From: Flavobacterium sp. | Lineage (GTDB): Bacteria > Bacteroidota > Bacteroidia > Flavobacteriales > Flavobacteriaceae | NCBI GenBank assembly: GCA_012032075.1 | Contig: JAAURU010000198.1 | Coordinates: 1 to 6,899, forward strand | Reading direction: 5' to 3' | DNA length: 6,899 nucleotides | Shown: in pieces, positions 1 through 6,052 of the stretch | How positions within the stretch are numbered: the first letter of the stretch is position 1 | How the letters are laid out: each line of letters starts with the position of its first letter | Notes under the pieces: generated by a model | Databases searched by the model: none | Told to the model about the DNA's origin: nothing | Seen by the model: the letters and a program-made list of their open reading frames with translations, nothing else | Position numbers and translations under genes: made by a program

Positions 1-862
1 CAGCAAAAATAGCAGGTTGTAAAGAAATAATATTGTGTACACCACCTGATAAAAAGGAAATATTAATCCTGCTATTTTATTTGCTGCACAATTATGTGGT
101 GTAACTAAAATATACAAAATAGGAGGTATTCAAGCCATTGCAGCAATGACTTTTGGAACAGAATCTATTGAAAAAGTATATAAAATTTTTGGTCCCGGAA
201 ATCAATTTGTAACTATTGCAAAACAATATGCTTCACAATTAGGTATTGCTATAGATATGCCTGCTGGTCCAAGCGAACTGTTAGTTTTTGCTGATGAATC
301 TTCAGTACCTAGTTTTGTAGCTTCAGATTTATTAAGTCAAGCAGAACATGGAAAAGATAGTCAAGTAATTTTGGTAACCACTTCTAAAAGTATTTTAAAT
401 GATGTTGAAGAAGAAGTATACAAACAATTAGAGGTTTTACCAAGAAAAGAAATTGCTCAAGTAGCCATCAATAATTCAAAGCTAATTTTTGTGGATACAG
501 ATGAAAAAGCATTAGAGCTAATCAATGAATATGGACCAGAACATTTTATAATTTGTGCCACAAATGAATCTTTTTTTGTGAATAATATCGAAAATGCAGG
601 TTCTATTTTTATTGGGAATTATACTCCAGAAAGTGCCGGTGATTATGCTTCTGGAACAAATCATACTTTGCCAACTAACGGATATTCAAAAAGTTATAGT
701 GGTGTAAATCTAGATAGTTTTTTAAAAGCAATGACTTTTCAAAAAATTTCTTATAAAGGAATACAAAATATTGGTAAATGTATCGAATTAATGGCCGAAG
801 CAGAAGGCTTGCAAGCTCACAAAAATGCAGTAACTTTACGATTAAATCAATTAAAATCATAA
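1..862 (+). CDS. hisD: Histidinol dehydrogenase, C-terminal part, one frameshift (5' end outside window)
   Basis: HisD catalyses the last two steps of histidine synthesis in the cytoplasm, oxidising L-histidinol to L-histidine with NAD+ and zinc. The reading frame enters at base 3 (AKIAGCKEIILCTPPDKK), breaks near 51-57, and continues in another frame to the TAA at 860-862, together giving about 286 residues against roughly 430 for the family. Visible family motifs are GPGNQFVT, AIDMPAGPSE, SQAEHG, YGPEHF and SAGDYASGTNH. By comparison with the E. coli enzyme, the zinc ligands are Gln (codon 338-340), His (347-349), Asp (644-646) and His (818-820), and the catalytic Glu-His pair is at 539-544. 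All are present. Without correction the upstream frame ends at TAA 102-104. One extra base in the A/G run restores K-K-G-N-I-N-P-A-I, so the gene is probably intact in the organism. hisC starts 6 bases downstream. Confidence 0.95.
51..57 (+). other. hisD: Frameshift site in hisD (one base missing in AAAAAGG)
   Basis: The hisD frame changes here. Upstream codons read ...T-P-P-D-K-K and downstream codons, read one base earlier in register, give G-N-I-N-P-A-I-L-F-A-A-Q. Adding one A or one G in this run joins them exactly. The uncorrected frame stops at 102-104. Confidence 0.85.
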
Positions 863-868
863 TACATT

Positions 869-1933
869 ATGTCAGTTAAGCTTAAGAATATTAATTTAGA
901 ATCTCTTGTGAGAGAGAATGTAAAAAGTATGCGTCCTTATTCGTCTGCAAGAGATGAATTTGAAGAAGTTAACGATAATGAAATGATTTTTTTAGATGCT
1001 AATGAAAATCCTTTTGAAACAGGTTTAAATCGTTATCCAGATCCACATCAAAGAGCATTGAAAGAGGTGCTTTCAAAAATAAAAAATATTCCAACCGAAA
1101 ATATTTTAGTAGGAAATGGAAGTGATGAAGTTTTAGATTTACTTTTTAGAGCTTTTTGCGAACCCAATATAGATAATGTTATAACTTTGCCTCCAACCTA
1201 TGGAATGTACGGTGTTTTGGCTAATTTGAATGCTATTGAAAACAAAAAGATTATTTTAAATGACGATTTTCAGCCTAATGTAAATTCGATTTTAAATAGA
1301 GTCAATGAATATACAAAAATGATTTTTCTTTGTTCTCCAAATAATCCAACAGGAAACACTTTTTCAGAAAAAAATGTATTAAAGATACTAACCGAATTTG
1401 ATGGATTAGTAATTATTGATGAAGCTTATATAGAATTTTCAGACAAACCTACTTGGTTAAAACGGATTGCGGAATTTCCTAATTTAGTCATTGTTCAAAC
1501 ATTGTCTAAAGCTTATGGAATGGCAGGTTTACGTTTAGGATTATTATTTGCTTCCACTGAAATAGTTTCTATTTTAGAAAAGATAAAACCACCTTACAAT
1601 GTTAATATTGTTTCACAAAATTTAGCGATTGAGAAATTAGCTACTTCTAATTACATAAACGAAATTGAAGTTTTAAAGGAAGAAAGGGAAAAAGTGATGA
1701 AAGCTTTGGTACGTTGCAAAATTGTAACCGAAATTTTTCCATCAGAAACTAATTTTATTCTTTTTAGAGTCGATAATGCAACGTTTCAATACAATCAGTT
1801 TTTAGAAAACGGAATTGTAGTAAGAAATCGTTCAAATGATTCTTTGTGTAGAAGTTGCTTGCGAATTACTATTGGTAAACCAGAAGAAAACGAAAAAGTG
1901 ATTGAATTACTAAATAATTTAAAAAATGTCTAA
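869..1933 (+). CDS. hisC: Histidinol-phosphate aminotransferase
   Basis: HisC is a PLP-dependent fold-type I aminotransferase that converts imidazole-acetol phosphate and glutamate to L-histidinol phosphate and 2-oxoglutarate. The 354-residue protein has the usual family length and is uninterrupted. Class I/II aminotransferase landmarks are in order: LDANENPF near 42-49, NRYPDPH 54-60, GNGSDE 82-87 (PLP phosphate region), SPNNPTGN 156-163, IIDEAY 182-187 with Asp184 expected to pair with the pyridine nitrogen, TLSKAYGMAGLRLG 211-224 with Lys214 as the Schiff-base lysine, and LRITIG 331-336 with Arg332 expected to bind the substrate carboxylate or phosphate. The ATG at 869 is 6 bases after the hisD stop, and the 3' end overlaps hisB by 8 bases, so translational coupling is likely. 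No Shine-Dalgarno motif is seen, as is usual in Bacteroidota. The paralogous aromatic aminotransferases are a weaker alternative given the operon context. Confidence 0.97.
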   Translation: MSVKLKNINLESLVRENVKSMRPYSSARDEFEEVNDNEMIFLDANENPFETGLNRYPDPHQRALKEVLSKIKNIPTENILVGNGSDEVLDLLFRAFCEPNIDNVITLPPTYGMYGVLANLNAIENKKIILNDDFQPNVNSILNRVNEYTKMIFLCSPNNPTGNTFSEKNVLKILTEFDGLVIIDEAYIEFSDKPTWLKRIAEFPNLVIVQTLSKAYGMAGLRLGLLFASTEIVSILEKIKPPYNVNIVSQNLAIEKLATSNYINEIEVLKEEREKVMKALVRCKIVTEIFPSETNFILFRVDNATFQYNQFLENGIVVRNRSNDSLCRSCLRITIGKPEENEKVIELLNNLKNV

Positions 1934-3060
1934 AAAAGTATTATTCATCGATAGAGATGGAACCATGATAAAAGAAACAGTTGATGAGCAAATCGACTCG
2001 TTTGAAAAAATGATTTTCTATCCTAAATGTATTCCCTATTTAAGTAAAATTGCTCAAGAATTAGACTATGAATTAGTTATGATTACCAATCAAGATGGTT
2101 TAGGAACAGCTTCTTTTCCAGAAGATACGTTTTGGCCAGTACATAATTTCATTATGAAAACTTATGAAAATGAAGGTGTTGTGTTTGATAATGTGTTTTT
2201 AGATAGAACTTTTCCTCATGAAAATGCCAATACTCGTAAACCAGGAACGGGTTTACTAACACAATATTTTTCTGAAAAGTACGATTTAGCCAATTCATTT
2301 GTAATTGGTGATCGTTTAACCGATGTAGAATTGGCAAAAACTTAGGAGCAAAAGCGATTTTTATTAATGATAATACTAATCTTGGAACAGGAGAAATTTC
2401 GGTTAAAAGAGAGGAGTTAAATTCGGTTATTGCTTTAGAAAGTAATGATTGGCAAAAAATTTACGAATTTTTAAAGTTAGAGGAAAGAACAGCTTCCGTT
2501 ATTCGTAAAACAAATGAAACGGGTATTGCTATTACTTTAAACTTAGATGGAACTGGTAAAAGTAAGATTAGTACTGGTTTGGCATTTTTTGATCACATGT
2601 TAGACCAAATTTCACGTCATGGACAAATGGATTTAGATATCCAAGTAAAAGGTGATTTAGAAGTGGACGAACATCATACAATTGAAGATACTGCAATAGC
2701 ACTTGGTGAAGTTTTTGCAAAAGCATTAGGCAATAAATTAGGAATTGAAAGATACGGATTTTGTTTGCCAATGGACGATTGCTTAGCTCAAGTTGCTATC
2801 GATTTTGGAGGCAGAAACTGGTTAGTTTGGGAAACCGAATTCAAACGTGAAAAATAGGAGAAATGCCAACAGAAATGTTCTTTCATTTCTTTAAATCATT
2901 TACTGATGGAGCCAAAGCCAATTTAAATATAAAAGCAGAAGGTACAAACGAACATCATAAAATTGAAGCCATTTTTAAAGCCTTTGCTAAAGCCATAAAA
3001 GTTGCAGTAAAACGTGATGCTGATAAAATGATATTACCAAGTACAAAAGGAGTTCTTTAG
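1926..3060 (+). CDS. hisB: Bifunctional histidinol-phosphatase / imidazoleglycerol-phosphate dehydratase, two frameshifts
   Basis: HisB joins a HAD-family histidinol-phosphatase (N-terminal) to IGP dehydratase (C-terminal), steps 8 and 6 of the pathway. With two one-base corrections the protein is 378 residues. The HAD part shows DRDGT (Asp9, Asp11), TNQDG 54-58, RKPGTG 104-109 and GDRLTD 128-133. The dehydratase begins near residue 188 and shows FFDHMLDQISRHG, DEHHTIED (248-255), a DDCLAQVAIDFGGR segment and NEHHKIE (342-348); the two HH-E motifs are the metal-binding pair. As given, the frame hits TAG at 2343-2345 and, in the next frame, TAG at 2855-2857, leaving three fragments. Each break sits on an A5 run and is cured by one A. 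The Cys/His zinc loop of E. coli HisB-N is replaced here by DRTFPHENANTRKP. The start overlaps the hisC stop by 8 bases. Confidence 0.95.
2336..2340 (+). other. hisB: Frameshift site 1 in hisB (A5 run, one A missing)
   Basis: Read as given, codons GCA-AAA-ACT-TAG end the phosphatase domain at residue 139. One additional A gives A-K-N-L-G-A-K-A-I-F-I-N-D, the normal last strand of a HAD domain, and the frame then stays open into the dehydratase domain. Confidence 0.88.
2850..2854 (+). other. hisB: Frameshift site 2 in hisB (A5 run, one A missing)
   Basis: Read as given, CGT-GAA-AAA-TAG ends the frame inside the dehydratase domain. One additional A gives R-E-K-I-G-E-M-P-T-E-M-F-F-H-F-F, the expected continuation toward the second HH-E metal motif and the TAG stop at 3058-3060. 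Confidence 0.9.
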
Positions 3061-3071
3061 TATTTAATTTA

Positions 3072-3135
3072 TGTCAGTCTGAGCCTGTCTAAGACCTCAT
3101 TAATAATAAAGCACTTCGACAAGCTCAGTGTGACA
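3072..3135. repeat. Palindromic GTCA...CTGAGC intergenic repeat (hisB-hisH gap)
   Basis: Two 22-base arms at 3072-3093 and 3114-3135 are reverse complements at 18 of 22 positions and are separated by a 20-base loop. The arms follow a TGTCAnnCTGAGCyTGTCkAAG pattern. This pattern resembles a dispersed intergenic repeat I know from flavobacterial genomes (from memory, not searched). It nearly fills the 90-base gap before hisH. No T run follows the 3' arm, so it does not look like a classical intrinsic terminator. A role in mRNA folding or stability is possible but unproven. Confidence 0.8.
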
Positions 3136-3150
3136 ATGTAATATAAAACA

Positions 3151-3732
3151 ATGAAAATAGCCATAATAGATTACGGTGCTGGAAACATTCAAAGCATTCT
3201 TTTTGCGATAGAAAGAATAGGTTTTGAGGCCTTTGTTACCAATGATTGGAATTTAATAAAAAGCGCTGATAAAGTGATTTTTCCTGGTGTAGGAGAAGCG
3301 AGTAGTGCTATGGAAAAATTAAAGGAAAGTGGTTTGAATATTTTAATTCCTACATTAAAACAACCTGTTTTAGGTATTTGTTTAGGCATGCAATTAATGT
3401 GTAAAAGTTCTGAAGAAGGAAATACTATAGGTTTAAACATTTTTGATGTAGAGATTATTAAGTTTTCCAATGAAGTCAAAGTACCACAAATGGGTTGGAA
3501 TACCATTTACAATCTAAAATCGACTCTATTTGAAGGCATTAATGAAAACGAATACATGTATTTAGTACATAGTTTCTACGCTCCAAAAAACTCTGATGCA
3601 ATTGCTTATACTGACTACGAAACAGAATACGCAACAGCTTTGTGCAAAGATAATTTTTATGGAGTACAATTCCACCCAGAAAAAAGTGGCATACACGGTG
3701 AACAAATTTTAATAAACTTCTTTAATCTATAA
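3151..3732 (+). CDS. hisH: Imidazole glycerol phosphate synthase, glutaminase subunit
   Basis: HisH is the class I glutamine amidotransferase subunit that hydrolyses glutamine and channels ammonia to HisF. The 193-residue protein is intact and close to the usual length of about 195-200. It starts with the family signature IIDYGAGNIQS (5-15). The PGVG oxyanion region is at 45-48. The nucleophile elbow GICLGMQLM places the catalytic Cys at 77, and QFHPEKSG places His175 and Glu177 to complete the triad. PQMGWN (112-117) and LVHSFYA (138-144) are further HisH-typical segments. The ATG at 3151 follows an A-rich stretch with no Shine-Dalgarno motif. The gene lies 90 bases after hisB with a hairpin-forming repeat between. 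Its partner hisF is two genes downstream, with hisA in between, the usual order in this operon type. Confidence 0.97.
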   Translation: MKIAIIDYGAGNIQSILFAIERIGFEAFVTNDWNLIKSADKVIFPGVGEASSAMEKLKESGLNILIPTLKQPVLGICLGMQLMCKSSEEGNTIGLNIFDVEIIKFSNEVKVPQMGWNTIYNLKSTLFEGINENEYMYLVHSFYAPKNSDAIAYTDYETEYATALCKDNFYGVQFHPEKSGIHGEQILINFFNL

Positions 3733-3735
3733 CTT

Positions 3736-3757
3736 TGTCATCCTGAGCTTGTCGAAG
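3736..3757 (+). repeat. Single-arm copy of the GTCA...CTGAGC repeat (hisH-hisA gap)
   Basis: This 22-base segment, 3 bases after the hisH stop, matches the left arm of the 3072-3135 palindrome at 18 of 22 positions and the reverse complement of its right arm at 20 of 22. No opposing arm is present here. It is followed directly by the heptad repeats, so the gap is a mosaic of two repeat families. Confidence 0.8.
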
Positions 3758-3758
3758 G

Positions 3759-3800
3759 ACTAACTTATAACTTCTAAATTCTAATTTCTAATTTCAACAT
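3759..3800 (+). repeat. Degenerate heptad tandem repeat (hisH-hisA gap)
   Basis: Six consecutive 7-base units run up to the hisA start: ACTAACT, TATAACT, TCTAAAT, TCTAATT, TCTAATT and TCAACAT, the last supplying the A and T of the ATG. The core CTAA sits at positions 2-5 of most units. Phase and core match the heptads in the next two gaps. Confidence 0.75.
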
Positions 3801-4517
3801 GAGAATAATCCCAGCAATAGATATCATAGATGGTAAATGTGTACGTTTATCAAAAGGTGATTATGAAACCAAAAAATATATAATGAAAATCCCATAGAAG
3901 TAGCCAAGTCTTTTGAAGACCACGGTATTCAATACTTACATTTAGTAGATTTAGATGGAGCCAAATCTAGTAAAATTATCAATCACAAAGTCTTAGAGCA
4001 AATTGCTTCAAAAACAAACTTAAAAATCGATTTTGGAGGTGGTTTAAAGTCTGATGAAGATTTAAAAATTGCTTATGAATCTGGTGCCAAGCAAGTAACA
4101 GGAGGAAGTATTGCAGTAAAAAATCCAGAAATGTTTAAAAAATGGATTTCCGAATATGGAACAGATAAAATCATACTTGGTGCAGATGCTAACAATCGTA
4201 AAATTGCGGTTTCGGGTTGGTTAGAAGAAAGTAACGAAGAAGTTATTCCATTCATTCAAAACTATCAAAAAGAAGGTATTTCTTATGTAATTTGCACCGA
4301 TATTGCAAAAGATGGCATGCTAGAAGGACCAAGTTTCGAATTATACAAAGATATTTTAAAAGAATGTCCAAATATAAAACTAATTGCTTCTGGAGGAATT
4401 TCTACTTTTGACGAACTACCAAAACTAGCTGAATTAGGTTGCGAAGGAATCATAATTGGAAAAGCCATTTACGAAGGAAGAATAACGTTGAAACAATTAG
4501 AATTATTTATTAAGTAA
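3799..4517 (+). CDS. hisA: ProFAR isomerase (HisA), one frameshift
   Basis: HisA is a TIM-barrel enzyme that isomerises ProFAR to PRFAR by an Amadori rearrangement, feeding HisF. With one base restored the protein is 239 residues, close to the family's roughly 245. It starts RIIPAIDIIDGKCVRL, with catalytic Asp8. HLVDLDGAK (48-55), the phosphate-binding DFGGGLK (78-84), GADANN with the second catalytic Asp near 130, TDIAKDGM (167-174) and ASGGIS (197-202) follow. In the given sequence the frame meets TAG at 3895-3897, 33 codons after the start, and the rest continues in a neighbouring frame to TAA 4515-4517. One extra A in the 3871-3876 run gives K-K-I-Y-N-E-N-P-I-E and joins both parts. HisF is the close homologue, but HisF at 4605 is distinct and complete. 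The last codon and stop lie inside the next heptad repeat. Confidence 0.95.
3871..3876 (+). other. hisA: Frameshift site in hisA (A6 run, one A missing)
   Basis: Codons ACC-AAA-AAA-TAT lead to a TAG at 3895-3897. One additional A gives T-K-K-I-Y-N-E-N-P-I-E-V-A, the usual end of the first HisA loop and start of the next helix. Downstream the frame is open for the rest of the barrel. Confidence 0.9.
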
Positions 4518-4596
4518 TTAGCTGTTAGTAATTAGTGATTAGCATTAAAATACTAATCACTAATCACTAATTACTAATTACTAATCACTAATCACT
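4513..4596. repeat. Heptad tandem repeats arranged as an inverted repeat (hisA-hisF gap)
   Basis: The right part holds six exact-length heptads at 4552-4593: ACTAATC twice, ACTAATT twice, ACTAATC twice. The left part, 4513-4542, is in the complementary sense with units AGTAATT, AGCTGTT, AGTAATT and AGTGATT. Bases 4525-4542 are a perfect 18-base reverse complement of 4560-4577 with a 17-base loop. Other pairing registers are possible because of the tandem structure. The left part begins in the last hisA codon and contains its TAA stop. It lacks a T tail on the plus strand, so termination is not indicated. Confidence 0.85.
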
Positions 4597-4604
4597 CAAA
4601 AAAA

Positions 4605-5360
4605 ATGTTAACAAAACGAATAATCCCTTGCTTAGATATAAAAAACGGTCGCACTGTTAAAGGTGTCAATTTTATAGATTTAAAAGATGCTGGTGATCCA
4701 GTAGCATTAGCTAAAAAATATTCTGAAACTGGTGCAGATGAATTGGTTTTCCTAGATATTTCAGCTACTGAAGAGCGTAGAAAAACTTTGGCAAACTTAG
4801 TAAAAGAAGTAGCTAGAGCAATAAATATTCCATTTACTGTAGGTGGTGGAATTGCTTCTGTAGGAGATGTAGCCATTTTATTGAATAATGGAGCAGATAA
4901 AGTATCCATCAATTCTTCTGCAGTGAAAAGACCAGAATTAATTAATGAATTAGCGACCAAATTTGGAAGTCAATGTGTTGTAGTAGCAATAGATGCTAAA
5001 CAAATTGAAGGAAAATGGATGGTGCATTTGGTTGGAGGAAAAGTTCCAACAGAAATTGAATTATTCGATTGGGCAATAGAAGTGGAAGCAAGAGGAGCTG
5101 GAGAAATACTGTTCACTTCAATGGATAACGATGGTACAAAAAACGGATTTGCAAATGAGGCATTGGCTAAATTATCCGAACTAGTTAATATTCCAATCAT
5201 TGCTTCTGGTGGAGCAGGAAATATGAATCACTTTGCTGATACTTTCATCCATGGAAAAGCAGATGCAGCATTAGCAGCAAGCGTTTTTCACTACCATGAA
5301 ATCGACATCCCAGATTTAAAACAATTTTTAAAGAAACAAAATATAGCAGTTAGATGTTAG
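4605..5360 (+). CDS. hisF: Imidazole glycerol phosphate synthase, cyclase subunit
   Basis: HisF uses ammonia delivered by HisH to cleave and cyclise PRFAR to IGP and AICAR, the latter returning to purine synthesis. The 251-residue protein is complete and of typical length (about 250-258). TIM-barrel landmarks match the family: RIIPCLDIKNGRTVKGVNF with catalytic Asp11, FTVGGGI (77-83), GADKVSINS (96-104), VVAIDAK with the second catalytic Asp130, TSMDNDGTKNG (171-181) and IASGGAGN (199-206). It starts at ATG 4605 after a run of eight A residues. The last four codons and the TAG stop (V-R-C-stop, 5349-5360) coincide with the first units of the following heptad repeat. It would act as a complex with the hisH product. 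Confidence 0.97.
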   Translation: MLTKRIIPCLDIKNGRTVKGVNFIDLKDAGDPVALAKKYSETGADELVFLDISATEERRKTLANLVKEVARAINIPFTVGGGIASVGDVAILLNNGADKVSINSSAVKRPELINELATKFGSQCVVVAIDAKQIEGKWMVHLVGGKVPTEIELFDWAIEVEARGAGEILFTSMDNDGTKNGFANEALAKLSELVNIPIIASGGAGNMNHFADTFIHGKADAALAASVFHYHEIDIPDLKQFLKKQNIAVRC

Positions 5361-5413
5361 TGGCTAGATGATTTTTTTACTATCATCCAACATCCATCAT
5401 CTAACACCTAACA
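5349..5413. repeat. Heptad repeats in opposed orientation (hisF-hisIE gap)
   Basis: Left units GTTAGAT, GTTAGTG and GCTAGAT (5349-5369) oppose right units ACTATCA, TCCAACA, TCCATCA, TCTAACA and CCTAACA (5379-5413), with a seven-T run at 5372-5378 between them. Bases 5349-5360 match the reverse complement of 5401-5412 at 11 of 12 positions, and GATGAT at 5367-5372 can pair with ATCATC at 5382-5387. The left units include the end of hisF and its stop. The design parallels the hisA-hisF gap with different unit sequences. Confidence 0.7.
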
Positions 5414-5423
5414 AAATATTAAA

Positions 5424-6023
5424 ATGAAAATAGATTTTACAAAAAACGAAAAGGGATTAATTCCAGCAATCATACAAGATAACATAACTAAAAATGTGTT
5501 GATGTTGGGTTACATGAACCAAGAAGCAATTGATAAGACTTTAGAAACTAATAGAGTTACTTTTTTCAGTCGTTCTAAAAATAGATTATGGACAAAAGGT
5601 GAAGAGAGTGGTAATTTTTTAGAATTGGTTGCTATTAAAAATGATTGTGATAATGATACTTTGTTACTAAAAGTTAATCCAATTGGTCCAACATGTCATA
5701 CGGGTTCCGATACCTGTTGGCAAGAAGAAAATTCACAAAATTTTGGTTTTCTTTCTAAATTAGAAAATACAATTAAAGAAAGAAAAGAAAATGCTGATTC
5801 CGAAAAGAGTTATGTGGCTAGTTTATTTGCAAAAGGAATCAATAAAATGGCTCAGAAAGTAGGAGAGGAAGCTGTTGAAGTAGTTATCGAAGCCAAAGAT
5901 ACTAACGATGACTTATTCCTATCAGAAAGTGCTGATTTGTTATTTCATTACTTAATTTTATTGCAAGCGAAAGGCTATCAATTGAATGATGTGGTTGCTG
6001 TGTTAAAAAGTAGAGAGAAGTAA
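5424..6023 (+). CDS. hisI: Bifunctional phosphoribosyl-AMP cyclohydrolase / phosphoribosyl-ATP pyrophosphohydrolase
   Basis: HisIE (named hisI or hisIE) carries out two early steps: the C-terminal HisE domain hydrolyses PR-ATP to PR-AMP, and the N-terminal HisI domain opens the adenine ring to give ProFAR for HisA. The 199-residue protein has the normal fused length. HisI, about residues 1-105, shows LIPAIIQD (12-19), the metal cluster DCDND (74-78) with Asp74, Asp76 and Asp78 expected to bind Mg, and zinc cysteines at 75, 91 (GPTCHTG) and 98 (DTCWQ). HisE, about 108-199, is an all-alpha MazG-like fold with KVGEEAVEVVIEAKD (145-159) and ESADLLFHYLILL (168-180), which hold the acidic Mg-binding residues. 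The ATG at 5424 follows an A/T-rich leader. The gene closes the his cluster in this window and lies 29 bases before the DUF2461 gene. Confidence 0.97.
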   Translation: MKIDFTKNEKGLIPAIIQDNITKNVLMLGYMNQEAIDKTLETNRVTFFSRSKNRLWTKGEESGNFLELVAIKNDCDNDTLLLKVNPIGPTCHTGSDTCWQEENSQNFGFLSKLENTIKERKENADSEKSYVASLFAKGINKMAQKVGEEAVEVVIEAKDTNDDLFLSESADLLFHYLILLQAKGYQLNDVVAVLKSREK

Positions 6024-6052
6024 AATATTATTAATATATTTAAAATAAAAAA

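Larger units (their letters stand above)
1..6023 (+). other. Histidine biosynthesis operon hisD-C-B-H-A-F-IE
   Basis: Seven same-strand genes in the order known from Bacteroidota cover every step except the first (hisG, expected just upstream). Coupling is tight for hisD-hisC (6 bases) and hisC-hisB (8-base overlap), then loosens to gaps of 90, 66, 87 and 63 bases filled with repeats. I see no Bacteroidota-type promoter (TTG near -33 with TAnnTTTG near -7) in the gaps, so one transcript from upstream is the simplest reading. Confidence 0.85.

Noticed and set aside
2579..3060. Separate genes for the IGP dehydratase domain pieces
   Set aside because: The apparent starts at 2579 (TTG) and 2863 fall in the middle of conserved domain sequence. 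The pieces join to the upstream phosphatase domain with one base restored at each A run, so this is one fused hisB.
3061..3150. Intrinsic terminator or attenuator between hisB and hisH
   Set aside because: The hairpin is strong, but it is followed by a mixed A/T sequence without a U run, and the pathway genes continue on the same strand. It fits a dispersed repeat better.
3189..3506. Long open frame on the minus strand opposite hisH (105 codons)
   Set aside because: It lies wholly antisense to an intact, clearly recognised hisH, has no family resemblance, and is an expected shadow frame in A/T-rich coding DNA. The same applies to the minus-strand frames opposite hisD, hisB, hisA and hisF.
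3736..3800. Small RNA or riboswitch before hisA
   Set aside because: No known conserved motif or stable fold is visible. The gap is fully explained by the GTCA half element plus heptads.
4513..4596. CRISPR-like array
   Set aside because: The units are 7 bases and contiguous, without spacers, and no cas genes are present. This is a short tandem repeat, not a CRISPR.
6024..6052. Promoter for the DUF2461 gene
   Set aside because: The gap is A/T-rich but shows no TTG with a properly spaced TAnnTTTG, the Bacteroidota housekeeping promoter pattern.
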